Positions 9,179-18,330 are shown, counted from the stretch's first letter. The stretch is 43,860 bases of DNA from Flavobacteriaceae bacterium (GCA_947451525.1 CANFZM010000022.1:1-43860); one strand, 5' to 3'. The notes: generated by a model not told the origin, from the letters alone. Numbers and translations are program-made.

Positions 9179-9234
9179 AAAATGTGTTTTTACAAAGATA
9201 GAAAGGCTTTCAATTGTATGGTGTTAACGAATTG

Positions 9235-9777
9235 TTATTGTCCGAATTTCATCAAAATCAAAGCAAAAACAGAATAATTAATCATATCCTGATAATTGGC
9301 ATCAATACCTTCTGAAACTATTGTTTTTCCTTTATTGTCTTCAATTTGTTTCACGCGAAGTAATTTTTGAAGAATCAAATCCGTCAATGAACTGACACGC
9401 ATTTCGCGCCAAGCCTCACCATAATCGTGGTTTTTATCTTCCATTAATTGCTTGGTTAAAGCAATTTTTCTATCGTATAGTTCGACTGCTTTTTCAACAC
9501 CTAAATCCGGTTGTTCCACAACGCCCAATTCCAATTGAATCAACGCCATTATGCAGTAATTGATGATGCCAATGAATTCTCCAGTTTCGTCTTCATCAAT
9601 CTTACGAACTTCATTTTGTTGCAAACTTCTTATGCGTTGCGCTTTGATGAATATCTGATCGGTTAGAGACGGCAAACGTAAAATGCGCCAAGCACTTCCG
9701 TAATCGGTCATTTTTTTAACAAATAAATCCCGGCAAATGCCAATTACTTTATCGTATTCTTGTGAAGTATTCTTCAT
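9235..9777 (-). CDS. DUF1599 protein with two tandem domains (Nmad1-like)
   Basis: 180 aa made of two copies of the DUF1599 / nucleotide-modification-associated domain 1. The repeats are evident: KKMTDYGSAWRILRLPSLTD (first half) and EDKNHDYGEAWREMRVSSLTD (second half, abridged similarity), each followed by a helix ending in an INYC/INYS motif. The domain is associated with modified-nucleotide metabolism in phage and bacteria, but the reaction is unknown to me. Divergent from folP and first gene of the run to tpiA. Confidence 0.8.
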   Translation of the reverse strand: MKNTSQEYDKVIGICRDLFVKKMTDYGSAWRILRLPSLTDQIFIKAQRIRSLQQNEVRKIDEDETGEFIGIINYCIMALIQLELGVVEQPDLGVEKAVELYDRKIALTKQLMEDKNHDYGEAWREMRVSSLTDLILQKLLRVKQIEDNKGKTIVSEGIDANYQDMINYSVFALILMKFGQ

Positions 9778-9783
9778 TAATGG

Positions 9784-9791
9784 TATCTTTG
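9784..9791 (+). promoter_or_regulatory. Putative folP promoter (-7 box TATCTTTG)
   Basis: TATCTTTG fits TAnnTTTG; TTG at 9760-9762 stands about 21 bp upstream. It would give folP a ~150-nt leader that includes a heptamer array just before the ATG. Confidence 0.4.
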
Positions 9792-9909
9792 TATGAAATA
9801 TATTATTTTTTACAATGCGACTTAAAAGTCTGGCATCAAAAGTAAATAATATTGAATTAAGATGGAAGTATTAAGTGTAAAGATTTTAACTTCTGGAATA
9901 ATTTAACGG

Positions 9910-9937
9910 AACACTAAATACTGAGCACTGAATACTA
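9910..9937 (+). repeat. Heptamer array upstream of folP
   Basis: Four units in exact 7-bp phase: AACACTA, AATACTG, AGCACTG, AATACTA, ending 6 bp before the folP ATG. Same word family as the array before paaB. Confidence 0.75.
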
Positions 9938-9943
9938 AAATAA

Positions 9944-10768
9944 ATGACCATAAACTGTAACGGAAAACTTATCGATTTATCTTCACCAAAAGTAATGGGG
10001 ATACTTAATGTAACGCCCAATTCTTTTTTTGATGGAGGAAAACATGCCAACGAAAAAGAAATTTTAACTCAGGTAGAAAAAATGCTTTCCGAAGGTGCTA
10101 CATTTATTGATATTGGCGGATATTCTAGCAAGCCAAGTGCCGAATTTGTTTCGGAAGAAGAAGAATTACAACGATTGGTTCCCGTAATTAAAGATGTTGT
10201 TAAAGAATTTCCAAATGTGATTATTTCAGTGGATACTTTCAGAAGTAAAGTTGCTCAAGAATCTATTGAAAATGGTGCTGCAATCATTAACGATATTTCT
10301 GCTGGAAATTTAGATACTAAAATGATGGAAACCGTTTCCAAATTGCAAGTACCTTACATCATGATGCACATGAAAGGTACGCCGCAAACCATGCAATCTT
10401 TAGCGCAATATGAAAACATTGTAAAAGAAATGTTGTTTTATTTTTCTCAAAAAATAGCACAAGCGAGAAGTTTGGGAATTAACGATTTAATTTTAGATCC
10501 AGGTTTTGGTTTTGCAAAAACGGTAGAACAAAATTTTGAAGTTTTAAGCAAATTAGAATTGTTTCAAATGACAGAATTACCTTTATTAGTTGGAGTTTCA
10601 AGAAAATCGATGGTATACAAAACTTTAGAAACCACCGCAAAATTTGCCTTAAACGGAACTACTTCATTAAACACCATTTCTTTGCTAAAAGGAGCCAAAA
10701 TCTTACGCGTTCACGATGTGAAAGAAGCAGTAGAATGTGTAAAATTACACCAACAATTATATTATTAA
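9944..10768 (+). CDS. folP: Dihydropteroate synthase
   Basis: Condenses p-aminobenzoate with hydroxymethyl-dihydropterin pyrophosphate in folate synthesis; the sulfonamide target. 274 aa TIM barrel with MGILNVTPNSFFDGG, DIGGYSSKP, IINDISAG, LDPGFGFAKT, VGVSRKSM and the final RVHDVKEA, all standard. The ATG is 6 bp after the heptamer array. The following lipoprotein gene starts 1 bp after the stop, so the two form an operon. Confidence 0.96.
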   Translation: MTINCNGKLIDLSSPKVMGILNVTPNSFFDGGKHANEKEILTQVEKMLSEGATFIDIGGYSSKPSAEFVSEEEELQRLVPVIKDVVKEFPNVIISVDTFRSKVAQESIENGAAIINDISAGNLDTKMMETVSKLQVPYIMMHMKGTPQTMQSLAQYENIVKEMLFYFSQKIAQARSLGINDLILDPGFGFAKTVEQNFEVLSKLELFQMTELPLLVGVSRKSMVYKTLETTAKFALNGTTSLNTISLLKGAKILRVHDVKEAVECVKLHQQLYY

Positions 10769-10769
10769 A

Positions 10770-11408
10770 ATGAAAAAATATTTAGCACTTATAATTACTT
10801 TAGCCTTATTTTCTTGTGAAGGAAATAAAGATATTCTACTTCCAAAAGCCAATAAAACTATAGTTGCCGATGTGCAAGAACATTCGCCAATTTATATCTT
10901 TTTCAAAGTAGAAGGAAAAGACACTATTGCCGATGTAAACCGAAAAAATTCCATTGTTTCCACCAATTGGATTTTCAATATCGACAAGCGTTTGCCTTTG
11001 CGTTTGGTAGTTCCTGAGTTGATAAAATTACAAGCAAAAAAGGAGGGAAGCATGCACAAAAATGAAGCCGCTGAAAACTTTTTTTCCTATTCAAATGACG
11101 TAAAGAAAACTATGGCTTTTTTACCGTTTACTAAAGTGAAATATACTCTTGCTATACCAAAAACTGGTGTAATTGTTTATTTTGCTAAAAAGAATAAAGT
11201 TTTAGTAGATGGTGTTGATGTGAAAAAAGCAGAATTAAAAAATTATCTTAATCAATTACCAAATCAAAAAAGTTATAACATCAATTTTTGTATTGATAAA
11301 AATTGCAGTTATGATGATTATCTAAAAATTTTAGTGTTTTCGGAGGATTTAAATGCATTTACAAATAAACTTATTGAATTTGATAGACAAAAACACTTTA
11401 TCTATTAG
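10770..11408 (+). CDS. Putative lipoprotein of unknown function
   Basis: 212 aa. The N-terminus MKKYLALIITLALFSCEGNK is a lipoprotein signal with the lipid-bearing Cys at 16. The mature part is soluble and alpha/beta with a pair of cysteines late in the chain (NFCIDKNCSYDD), which suggests a periplasmic disulfide. It resembles proteins of the biopolymer transport/redox class only vaguely; I do not recognise it. Co-transcribed with folP (1-bp gap), but no functional link is obvious. Confidence 0.65.
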   Translation: MKKYLALIITLALFSCEGNKDILLPKANKTIVADVQEHSPIYIFFKVEGKDTIADVNRKNSIVSTNWIFNIDKRLPLRLVVPELIKLQAKKEGSMHKNEAAENFFSYSNDVKKTMAFLPFTKVKYTLAIPKTGVIVYFAKKNKVLVDGVDVKKAELKNYLNQLPNQKSYNINFCIDKNCSYDDYLKILVFSEDLNAFTNKLIEFDRQKHFIY

Positions 11409-11466
11409 TGAATTCAAAATGAGATTCTTCCTTCGTCAGAAGGACAACTTTGGGGATATAGTTTCT

Positions 11467-11497
11467 AACCTACAACCTACAACCTACATCCACAACC
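11467..11497 (+). repeat. Heptamer array (AACCTAC type)
   Basis: Three exact AACCTAC units then a shortened variant, ending at the rlmH stop codon; it lies between the convergent lipoprotein and rlmH genes. Confidence 0.75.
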
Positions 11498-11971
11498 TTA
11501 CTGGTGGTGATACGGTTCATTCTTTAAAATCGTAAACCCGCGATACAATTGCTCAATTACAAAAAGACGAACCATTTGATGCGAAAAAGTCATTGCCGAA
11601 AGCGAGATTTTCCCTTGTGCTTTTTTGAAGACTTCATCGCTAAATCCATAAGGGCCGCCAATAACAAAAACTAGCGTTTTAATTCCAGCATTCATTTTCT
11701 TTTGCAAATAATCTGAAAATGCCACACTCGAAAAAGCACTTCCGTTTTCGTCCAATAAAATCAATTGATCTGTTGGGGATAGTTTGGCTAAAATCAATTC
11801 GCCTTCTTTTTCTTTTTGTTGCGCTTCCGATAAATTCTTCACATTTTTAATATCTGGAATTACTTCCAAATCAAATTTTATATAAAACGACAACCGTTTT
11901 GTATAATCATCAATCAAAGTTTGCAGCGATTTATTGTCGGTTTTGCCAATGGCCAGAAGACGTATGTTCAT
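11498..11971 (-). CDS. rlmH: 23S rRNA (pseudouridine1915-N3)-methyltransferase
   Basis: 157-aa SPOUT methyltransferase that modifies pseudouridine 1915 in helix 69 of the large subunit, using SAM. The trefoil-knot motifs are clear: [24 protein letters not shown] and the signature C-terminus [20 protein letters not shown] ending in EPYHHQ. Usual length. Divergent from pyrD across a short gap that holds a heptamer array and the pyrD promoter. Confidence 0.95.
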   Translation of the reverse strand: MNIRLLAIGKTDNKSLQTLIDDYTKRLSFYIKFDLEVIPDIKNVKNLSEAQQKEKEGELILAKLSPTDQLILLDENGSAFSSVAFSDYLQKKMNAGIKTLVFVIGGPYGFSDEVFKKAQGKISLSAMTFSHQMVRLFVIEQLYRGFTILKNEPYHHQ

Positions 11972-12020
11972 TTGAATTGCAAATTAAAGCGCAAATCTAC
12001 AAATTGATTTCTATTTTATT

Positions 12021-12061
12021 CCAACTTCCAACTTCCAACTCCAAACAATTTTCTATTTTTG
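12021..12061 (+). promoter_or_regulatory. pyrD promoter: heptamer array over the -33 region plus -7 box
   Basis: The -7 box TATTTTTG is at 12054-12061, 20 bp before the pyrD ATG. The place where a -33 TTTG is expected is taken up by AACTTCC-type heptamers (12021-12046). The same layout is seen for guaB and purB. Confidence 0.6.
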
Positions 12062-12081
12062 CAGCACACAACTACAACACT

Positions 12082-13104
12082 ATGTACAAATTACTAATTC
12101 GTCCGTTGCTTTTTCTATTTGATCCTGAAGAAGTACATTATTTCACCTTTTCTTTAATTCGATTTTTATCTAAAATTCCAGGGGTTCCGTCACTTTTTAG
12201 AACCTTATATTTAGTTAATGATGAACGATTGGAAACCGAAGTTTTCGGATTAAAATTCAAAAATCCAGTCGGACTAGCAGCAGGTTTTGATAAAGATGCC
12301 AAGTTGTTCAGCGAACTTTCCAATTTTGGTTTCGGATTTATTGAAATCGGAACGTTAACCCCAGTAGGACAAGAAGGAAATCCGAAAAAAAGATTGTTTC
12401 GTTTAAAAGAAGATTCGGCAATCATCAACCGAATGGGATTTAATAACGGAGGCGTTCAAGAAGCCGTAACCCGTTTAAAGAAAAACAAAAACGTTCTAAT
12501 AGGCGGAAACATTGGGAAAAATAAACTTACCCCAAATGAAAATGCTACCCAAGATTATGAAATTTGCTTCGAAGCACTTTTTGATTATGTTGATTATTTT
12601 GTAGTAAATGTAAGTTCCCCGAACACTCCAAACCTTCGCGAACTTCAGGAAAAAGAGCCACTGAAAAAATTGTTACAAACTTTAGAAAACAATAAACTAC
12701 AAACTACAAACCATAAACCAATACTATTAAAAATCGCACCCGATTTAACCGATTCCCAACTTTTGGACATTATCGACATTGTCAACGAAACTAAAATTGC
12801 TGGTGTAATTGCAACTAATACCACGTTATCTAGAGAAGGTTTGAAATCTGAAAATAAAGCAGAAACAGGCGGTTTATCGGGTAAACCACTAACCAATCGT
12901 TCTACCGAAGTCATTCGTTTTTTATCGGAAAAAAGTAATAAATCGTTTCCTATTATTGGAGTTGGTGGAATCCATTCTGCTCAAGATGCCATCGATAAAT
13001 TGGAGGCTGGAGCTAGTTTAATTCAATTGTATACCGGGTTTATTTATGAAGGACCAAAATTGGTAAAGGAAATTAATAAAGAAATTTTAAAAAGAAAAGC
13101 CTAA
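12082..13104 (+). CDS. pyrD: Dihydroorotate dehydrogenase (quinone), class 2
   Basis: Oxidises dihydroorotate to orotate in pyrimidine synthesis, passing electrons to quinone at the inner membrane. The ATG at 12082 gives 340 aa and the class 2 N-terminal membrane-binding helices ([18 protein letters not shown]). FMN-barrel motifs: [39 protein letters not shown] with the catalytic Ser pair at 178-179, KIAPDLT and [11 protein letters not shown]. Residues about 204-213 ([10 protein letters not shown]) are encoded by a heptamer array, replacing an ordinary variable surface loop. The 3' end overlaps the convergent DUF3307 gene by 18 bp. Confidence 0.95.
   Translation: MYKLLIRPLLFLFDPEEVHYFTFSLIRFLSKIPGVPSLFRTLYLVNDERLETEVFGLKFKNPVGLAAGFDKDAKLFSELSNFGFGFIEIGTLTPVGQEGNPKKRLFRLKEDSAIINRMGFNNGGVQEAVTRLKKNKNVLIGGNIGKNKLTPNENATQDYEICFEALFDYVDYFVVNVSSPNTPNLRELQEKEPLKKLLQTLENNKLQTTNHKPILLKIAPDLTDSQLLDIIDIVNETKIAGVIATNTTLSREGLKSENKAETGGLSGKPLTNRSTEVIRFLSEKSNKSFPIIGVGGIHSAQDAIDKLEAGASLIQLYTGFIYEGPKLVKEINKEILKRKA
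12693..12720 (+). repeat. Heptamer array inside pyrD
   Basis: Four units in 7-bp phase (AAACTAC, AAACTAC, AAACCAT, AAACCAA) within the coding frame. Confidence 0.75.
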
Positions 13105-13797
13105 ACACATCTGCGTTAAAAGTCCAATAACTAAGGCAATTCCGAAACTCAATAAGGTTCCGATTAAAACATATTCGGTTAGCTTTCGGTCTTTTGCTTC
13201 TTTCAAATCACCAAATCTAAAAATAGATTTTGCTGCCAATAAAAAGCCTATTGCTTCAAAATGACCTGTTATTATAAAACAGAATACAAAAAGGCGTTCC
13301 AAAATTCCAATGTAATTTCCGGCATTTTGAAGCGAATCATCTTGAGTTTTATTCTCTGGAGTCCATATAGAAATGATGTTTTTGATGATTATTGAAGTTG
13401 GTTTCGTCAATAAAATAATTCCTGTAAATACCATCCAAAAAGAATTATTAAAAGTGGTAAAATCTATTGGAGTGTTATTGTAAATTAATGTAATAGCAAC
13501 AATAACAATTAAATGCAAAATCTGATCTACTGAAAACCAAGTGCGTTTTGTTTTTTGAGTTTGAAAATGTAATTTTAAAAAATCAATAAAACCATGCGTA
13601 ATTGCCAATGCCAATGCATACCAACCAAATGCAATTTCTCCTACCAATAGCCATGCTAAAATGAAATGCAAAAAGGTGTGTAAATACAAATAAACACTTC
13701 GATGCTTTTTCTTTTCTTTATCGAGAACCCAAGAGGTGGGTTGCAATAAAAAATCACCAAATAAGTGTGCTAAAAGAAGTTTTACAAAGATAATCAT
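13087..13797 (-). CDS. DUF3307 family membrane protein
   Basis: 236 aa with five to six hydrophobic segments and the family hallmark near the N-terminus, [17 protein letters not shown]. Function unknown. It overlaps the SatD-like gene upstream by 4 bp (ATGA), a pair often seen together in Bacteroidota, so the two proteins probably work together: a regulator-like cytoplasmic protein and a membrane partner. Confidence 0.85.
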   Translation of the reverse strand: MIIFVKLLLAHLFGDFLLQPTSWVLDKEKKKHRSVYLYLHTFLHFILAWLLVGEIAFGWYALALAITHGFIDFLKLHFQTQKTKRTWFSVDQILHLIVIVAITLIYNNTPIDFTTFNNSFWMVFTGIILLTKPTSIIIKNIISIWTPENKTQDDSLQNAGNYIGILERLFVFCFIITGHFEAIGFLLAAKSIFRFGDLKEAKDRKLTEYVLIGTLLSFGIALVIGLLTQMCLGFSF

Positions 13798-14405
13798 GCT
13801 TCAAGTGTTTGGACTTTTTTTCTAAAATATTGTTCTAATTGCTGTACTAATTCATAGTTGGAACGTTTTTGTCTTCGGCTTACAGCGGCTTGATTTATGC
13901 CAAGTTTCACTCCAATTTCTTCTTGCGAAAGCGTAGGATTTTGAATGGCAACTAAAACAAATTCAGCAGATTGCTGTAACCAATTATCCATAAAAGACAA
14001 ACTTAATTTCAACATCAAATTTAACTCTTCGTCAAACGCTTCATTACCCGAATTAACTGCTAAATTTAGTTTTTGCTTTTTTAAAGTTTCAAATAATTCT
14101 CCCGAGCGAATAAAGGCGCTACCATTACTTTCGGTAATTTTTCTAGCCTTGTACGTTTTATCTCCAAAACCCAAACTGATGCGTACATCTAAATGAATTG
14201 ATCTAAAGAACGCTTTTATCTGAAACGCTATTAAAAATGCGTCTTCAGGGTTTTTGATTTCCATCTGAAATTCATCTCCACGATAGATCTCCCAATCGTT
14301 TGGAGACTTTCCAAAAGGCTGGAATAACGTTTTTAAATCGTCCATCCATTTTTTAGAAACTACCTTTCTCGAGTTAATAATATCTGCTGTAAGTATCACA
14401 ATCAT
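13794..14405 (-). CDS. SatD family protein with C-terminal helix-turn-helix
   Basis: 203 aa. The N-terminus MIVILTADIINSRKV is the SatD/nucleotide cyclase-like start and YRGDEFQM recalls the GGDEF/cyclase palm fold. Residues about 160-195 (LSQEEIGVKLGINQAAVSRR) are a sigma-70-region-4-like helix-turn-helix, so the protein probably binds DNA. The start codon lies about 5 bp from the -7 box, so the mRNA should be leaderless. Directly upstream of the promoter are four 28-bp iterons, the natural binding site for this HTH (inference). Confidence 0.8.
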   Translation of the reverse strand: MIVILTADIINSRKVVSKKWMDDLKTLFQPFGKSPNDWEIYRGDEFQMEIKNPEDAFLIAFQIKAFFRSIHLDVRISLGFGDKTYKARKITESNGSAFIRSGELFETLKKQKLNLAVNSGNEAFDEELNLMLKLSLSFMDNWLQQSAEFVLVAIQNPTLSQEEIGVKLGINQAAVSRRQKRSNYELVQQLEQYFRKKVQTLEA

Positions 14406-14409
14406 AGAC

Positions 14410-14442
14410 CAAAAGTACTAATAATATCCAATAAAACAAATA
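14410..14442 (-). promoter_or_regulatory. satD promoter
   Basis: Minus strand: TTTG, a 19-bp spacer, then TACTTTTG (14417-14410), a textbook Bacteroidota promoter. The ATG follows 4 bp after the -7 box. Confidence 0.65.
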
Positions 14443-14444
14443 AT

Positions 14445-14556
14445 ATTACCAAAATGTGTAATATTTTAAATTATTACCGAAATACGTAATATTATTAATT
14501 ATTACCAAAAAGTGTAATATTTTACATTATTACCGAAAAGTGTAATATTTTCAAAA
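14445..14556. promoter_or_regulatory. Four 28-bp iterons between satD and mvaB
   Basis: ATTACC begins at 14445, 14473, 14501 and 14529, exactly 28 bp apart. Each unit reads ATTACC[A/G]AAA, about 3 variable bases, GTAATATT, so each holds an imperfect dyad ATTAC...GTAAT. They abut the satD -33 box and lie about 30 bp from the mvaB promoter, fitting a shared operator for the divergent genes. Not a CRISPR array: units have no unique spacers. Confidence 0.85.
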
Positions 14557-14587
14557 AATATATTTTAGCACTTCTGTAAAAATCGAT

Positions 14588-14617
14588 TTCGTAAAATCGA
14601 TTTCTTTAGTATCTTTG
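14588..14617 (+). promoter_or_regulatory. mvaB promoter with AATCGATT direct repeat
   Basis: -7 box TATCTTTG at 14610-14617, with the ATG 8 bp on, so the leader is a few nucleotides at most. AAATCGATTT occurs twice, 16 bp apart (from about 14579 and 14595), over the -33 region. Confidence 0.55.
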
Positions 14618-14624
14618 ACAACAG

Positions 14625-15488
14625 ATGAACAAAATCAAAATCATAGAATGTCCACGCGATGCCATGCAAGGTATCAAACCTTTCATTCCCACCGAACGGA
14701 AGGTAGATTACATTCAATCCTTGCTTCGGGTAGGTTTTGATACTATTGATTTTGGAAGTTTCGTTTCACCCAAAGCCATTCCCCAAATGGTTGATACGGC
14801 AGAGGTTTTGGCACAATTAGATCTATCCCAAACGACCAGTAAATTATTGGCAATTATCGCCAATACACAAGGCGCAGCGATGGCTTCGGTTCACAAAGAA
14901 ATTCAGTATTTAGGGTTTCCTTTTTCGATTTCTGAGAATTTTCAAATGCGAAATACCCACAAAACAATTGCCGAAAGTTTAATCACGTTACAAGAGATTT
15001 TAGAAATTGCCGACAAGACCAATAAAGAAGTTGTAACCTATATTTCTATGGGCTTCGGAAACCCTTATGGCGACCCATGGAATGTGGATGTAGTAGGCGA
15101 GTGGACCGAAAAATTAGCCACTATGGGAGTGAAAATCTTATCTCTTTCCGACACCATTGGAAGTTCTACGCCAGAGGTAATTAGTTATTTGTTTTCCAAT
15201 TTAATTCCGAAATACCCAAATATCGAATTTGGTGCCCATTTGCATACTACTCCCGATAAATGGTTTGAAAAAATTGATGCCGCATACCAAGCAGGTTGCC
15301 GCCGTTACGATGGCGCTATCCAAGGTTTTGGTGGCTGTCCGATGGCAAAAGACGACCTAACTGGCAACATGCCCACCGAAAAAATGTTGTCTTATTTCAC
15401 TCAACACAAGGCCGACACCAATACAAGCCCGATGAGTTTTGAAAGCGCTTACAATGTCGCTTCTAGATTATTTGGCGAATTTCATTAG
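14625..15488 (+). CDS. Hydroxymethylglutaryl-CoA lyase family protein
   Basis: 287-aa DRE-TIM barrel enzyme. HMG-CoA lyase cleaves HMG-CoA to acetyl-CoA and acetoacetate, the last step of leucine breakdown. Motifs: IECPRDAMQGI at the substrate/metal site (the usual form is GPRDGLQ), MGFGNPYGDPW, SLSDTIGSS, FGAHLHTTPDKW with metal-binding His, and IQGFGGCPMAKDDLTGN with the family's active-site Cys. The Arg-Asp pair is kept although the flanking residues differ, so close relatives acting on other acyl-CoAs cannot be excluded. The TAG stop is the first triplet of a long hairpin repeat. Confidence 0.85.
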   Translation: MNKIKIIECPRDAMQGIKPFIPTERKVDYIQSLLRVGFDTIDFGSFVSPKAIPQMVDTAEVLAQLDLSQTTSKLLAIIANTQGAAMASVHKEIQYLGFPFSISENFQMRNTHKTIAESLITLQEILEIADKTNKEVVTYISMGFGNPYGDPWNVDVVGEWTEKLATMGVKILSLSDTIGSSTPEVISYLFSNLIPKYPNIEFGAHLHTTPDKWFEKIDAAYQAGCRRYDGAIQGFGGCPMAKDDLTGNMPTEKMLSYFTQHKADTNTSPMSFESAYNVASRLFGEFH

Positions 15489-15632
15489 AAGCTAATCCAG
15501 CTATCCATTCCAAGATTTTATCAAGAATTCTTTTTTTGTAAGCACTAAAAAGAGCTCCCGTTGGTCGCTTTTTTAGCGCAACAAAAAATAGAATTCTTCA
15601 ATAAAATGCTTTCCATTTCTATCTGGGCTAGT
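15487..15632. repeat. Long covarying hairpin element, copy A
   Basis: Begins at the mvaB stop codon. AAGAATTCTTTTTTTGT (15523-15539) pairs with ACAAAAAATAGAATTCTT (15581-15598); inside, CTAAAAAG pairs with CTTTTTTAG. Outer arms contain TATCCATTCC and GCTTTCCATTTCTATCTGGG. Homologous to 41247-41391, with matching changes in both helices, and more distantly to 25520-25591. Lies between convergent genes and may terminate transcription. Confidence 0.85.
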
Positions 15633-15682
15633 GCGGCAGTGCTCCGTTCTCAGTGTTCGGTTGGAGATATTCCGATTTCATT

Positions 15683-15737
15683 AATTCGTGTAATTTCAAT
15701 CCAAATTAATTTGTGCAAATTCGTGCAATTCGTGTCT
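15683..15737. repeat. 'CGTGCAATTCGTG' interspersed repeat
   Basis: TTCGTGTAATTTC, TTTGTGCAAATTCGTG and CAATTCGTGTCT words as at 5739-5866 and 27268-27300. With the hairpin before it this fills the 257-bp gap after mvaB; no gene is seen there. Confidence 0.7.
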
Positions 15738-15745
15738 AAAAAAAA

Positions 15746-18235
15746 CTAATGTCTTTTAAAAATCTTATAAATTTCAATCCACATTACAGAAATAAATCCA
15801 ACTAAAATACTCAACCCAATTTGACTAAAACTCACTTTTTCAAATAAGAAAAATCGGGAGAAAACAGGAACAAATAATAGTAATGAAGTAATAAGAATTG
15901 TAATTCCAATAATTATTAAAACTAGATTGTTTTTATACCGAATAGTAGTAAAAATAGAATAGTAAAACGAACGATTTTCTAAAGTTAAAAATATATTTGA
16001 AGCAATCAATGTCAAGAAAATAGTAGTTCTAGTAACGTTTTCAGTAAATCCTTCCGCTAAGCAATATTGGTACACAAAAAGCAATCCTAAAGTAATTACT
16101 AAACCTTGAATGATACTCATTGTAATTTCTTTCAAATTGAAAAAAGTAGTCGTTAATAGTCTCGGTTTCTCCAACATTAAATTACCTTCCATCGGCTCGT
16201 TTTCATAAATTATAGAGCAAGTCGGACCCATAATAATCTCCAAGAATATGATGTGAACGGGAGTAAAAATATTTGGATACATCCAACCCAAAGCCAACGG
16301 AATAAATACAATCAAGATAATCGGAATATGAATTGAAATAATGTATTGAATGGCTTTTTTTAAATTCAAATATATTTTTCTTCCCATTGCAATAGCATCC
16401 ACCATTTTAGAAAAATCATCGTTAATCAAAATTAAATTAGCGGCTTGTTTGGCAATTTCAGTTCCTTTTTCGCCCATCGCAATTCCAATATGCGCCGATT
16501 TTAAGGCAGGCCCATCATTCACTCCATCGCCAGTCATGGCAACAATTTGGTCGTTATCTTTTAAGGCTTGAATAATTTTCAGTTTGGCTTCGGGAAACAT
16601 CCTAGTAAAAACTGCAGTTTCCATAACCTTTTGCTTTAAAGTTGCTGCGTCCATTTCCATCAGTTCGTCACCATTTAATACTTTATCGGCATCTTTAAAA
16701 CCAACTTGTTTGGCAATGGTGGTGGTAGTGGCAGCGTTGTCTCCAGTAACAATTTTCACTTGAATTCCGGCTTTATAAAAGGCCTCAAAAACCTTCTGAA
16801 TGTTTTCTTTTGGTGGATCGTAAAATGCTACCAATCCTTTAAATGCAAATTTAAATTCTTGTTGCGTTTTTGGGTAATTCGTTCCAGAAAATTCTGCAAC
16901 TCCAACCCCAAGAACTCTATATCCTTCTGCAGCCATAGTATTCATGGCATCTAAAACCGTATTTTTTTCTCCTTCCGATAAATTACAAACTTCCAAAATG
17001 GCTTCGGGCGCTCCTTTAGTCGCAATTATTTTTCCTTTCGAACCTTCAAAAATATGCGTCATCATTGGTGGTTTTCCACCTAGCGGATATTCGTAAACCA
17101 ATTTATAATTGGGTCTTTCATCAACGCTTTCTAAATTTGCGTAAGCATCATGAATGGCAAGTTCCATAGCATCAAACGGAATCGGTTCGCTAGACCACAT
17201 AGCGTAACTCAAAACTTCTTCAGCTTCTGAATTTAATTTTTCTTTGGTATCAATAATAATATTAGAATTGAAAAGATACAATTGTGCCAAACTCATTTTG
17301 TTTTCGGTAATCGTTCCTGTTTTATCGGTACAAATAACAGTGGCACTTCCTAGCGTTTCTACAGTTTTGGTCTGTTTAGTGATGATTCCAATTTTCATCA
17401 ATCGCCACGCACCTAGTGCCATAAAAGAAGCAAATGCCACCGGAATTTCTTCCGGAATAACACTCATGGCAATCGTTAAGGCCTTCAGTAAACTGTCTAA
17501 AATAAGTTTGGAGCGGTAAAATTGCATTCCCCAAACGATTCCAAAAATCACCAATCCGATGATGGACATTTTCTTTACAAAATTCCCAATTTGAATTTGC
17601 AAAGGTGTTTTTTCTTCAACTATTTCTTCTAAACTGGCACCTATTTTTCCAAGATTAGTTTGATTTCCAATAGCATTAACTTCACAAATGGCTAATCCTG
17701 TTGCTACTATAGTTCCTTGAAAAACTTGTTTGTTTTCGGATTCTTCCGATTTAAAAACCGATAACGATTCGCCAGTTAAAATGGATTCGTTAACCGAAAA
17801 ATCATTCGATTGAATTATAGTAGCATCTGCAGGAATAAAATGTCCTTCTTCTATTTGGATTAAATCGCCAAGTACAATTTCTTCACTTGGAATTTCAACC
17901 AAAACACTATTTCGAAATACTTTACTGTTGGGTTGGGATAATTTTTTTAAGGCATCAATTGCGTTACGACTTCTAGATTCTTGAAATAAGGATATTGCAG
18001 AAACCAGAACAATTGCAACGGTCATAAAGATTCCATCGCCATAATCACCAGAAATGTAATAAATACTTGCTGCAGCAACCAATAGTAAGAACATGGGTTC
18101 CTTAATCATTTCTAATAAAGAAATAAGAAAATGATTCTTTTCTTGGTGTTCTAAAGAGTTAGTTCCGCCTTTGTTTCTAGATGAAATTACTTCTTCATTA
18201 GAGAGTCCAGTAGGTATTTTTGTAGTATCTAACAT
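15746..18235 (-). CDS. Cation-translocating P-type ATPase (P2-like)
   Basis: 829 aa, inner membrane, about ten helices. Phosphorylation motif ICDKTGTITENKM, TGES in NESILTGESLS, nucleotide-binding KGAPEAIL, and hinge MTGDGVNDGPALK (the usual Ala is Gly). SVIPEEIPVA gives the PEE(I)P ion-site motif of the Ca2+/Mn2+-type branch, and the N-terminal cation-ATPase domain is present without heavy-metal binding domains. So a Ca2+- or Mn2+-like exporter is most likely, but the ion is not proven. Single gene; the downstream side carries spacer repeats. Confidence 0.88.
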   Translation of the reverse strand: MLDTTKIPTGLSNEEVISSRNKGGTNSLEHQEKNHFLISLLEMIKEPMFLLLVAAASIYYISGDYGDGIFMTVAIVLVSAISLFQESRSRNAIDALKKLSQPNSKVFRNSVLVEIPSEEIVLGDLIQIEEGHFIPADATIIQSNDFSVNESILTGESLSVFKSEESENKQVFQGTIVATGLAICEVNAIGNQTNLGKIGASLEEIVEEKTPLQIQIGNFVKKMSIIGLVIFGIVWGMQFYRSKLILDSLLKALTIAMSVIPEEIPVAFASFMALGAWRLMKIGIITKQTKTVETLGSATVICTDKTGTITENKMSLAQLYLFNSNIIIDTKEKLNSEAEEVLSYAMWSSEPIPFDAMELAIHDAYANLESVDERPNYKLVYEYPLGGKPPMMTHIFEGSKGKIIATKGAPEAILEVCNLSEGEKNTVLDAMNTMAAEGYRVLGVGVAEFSGTNYPKTQQEFKFAFKGLVAFYDPPKENIQKVFEAFYKAGIQVKIVTGDNAATTTTIAKQVGFKDADKVLNGDELMEMDAATLKQKVMETAVFTRMFPEAKLKIIQALKDNDQIVAMTGDGVNDGPALKSAHIGIAMGEKGTEIAKQAANLILINDDFSKMVDAIAMGRKIYLNLKKAIQYIISIHIPIILIVFIPLALGWMYPNIFTPVHIIFLEIIMGPTCSIIYENEPMEGNLMLEKPRLLTTTFFNLKEITMSIIQGLVITLGLLFVYQYCLAEGFTENVTRTTIFLTLIASNIFLTLENRSFYYSIFTTIRYKNNLVLIIIGITILITSLLLFVPVFSRFFLFEKVSFSQIGLSILVGFISVMWIEIYKIFKRH

Positions 18236-18330
18236 AAAATAGGAATGAGGTTAACTAAGGTAGTGATTTTATTCTAATTTAGACCTTATTTTGCTCTTTA
18301 TAACACAAAGGTTTTAGGGCTTTAGAAAAA

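Noticed and set aside
11899..12081. 61-residue N-terminal extension of pyrD
   Set aside because: It runs through rlmH, the heptamer array and the promoter; the class 2 N-terminus starts at the ATG at 12082.
14445..14556. CRISPR array
   Set aside because: The repeat period is 28 bp with no unique spacers, no leader and no cas genes; the units are contiguous iterons.
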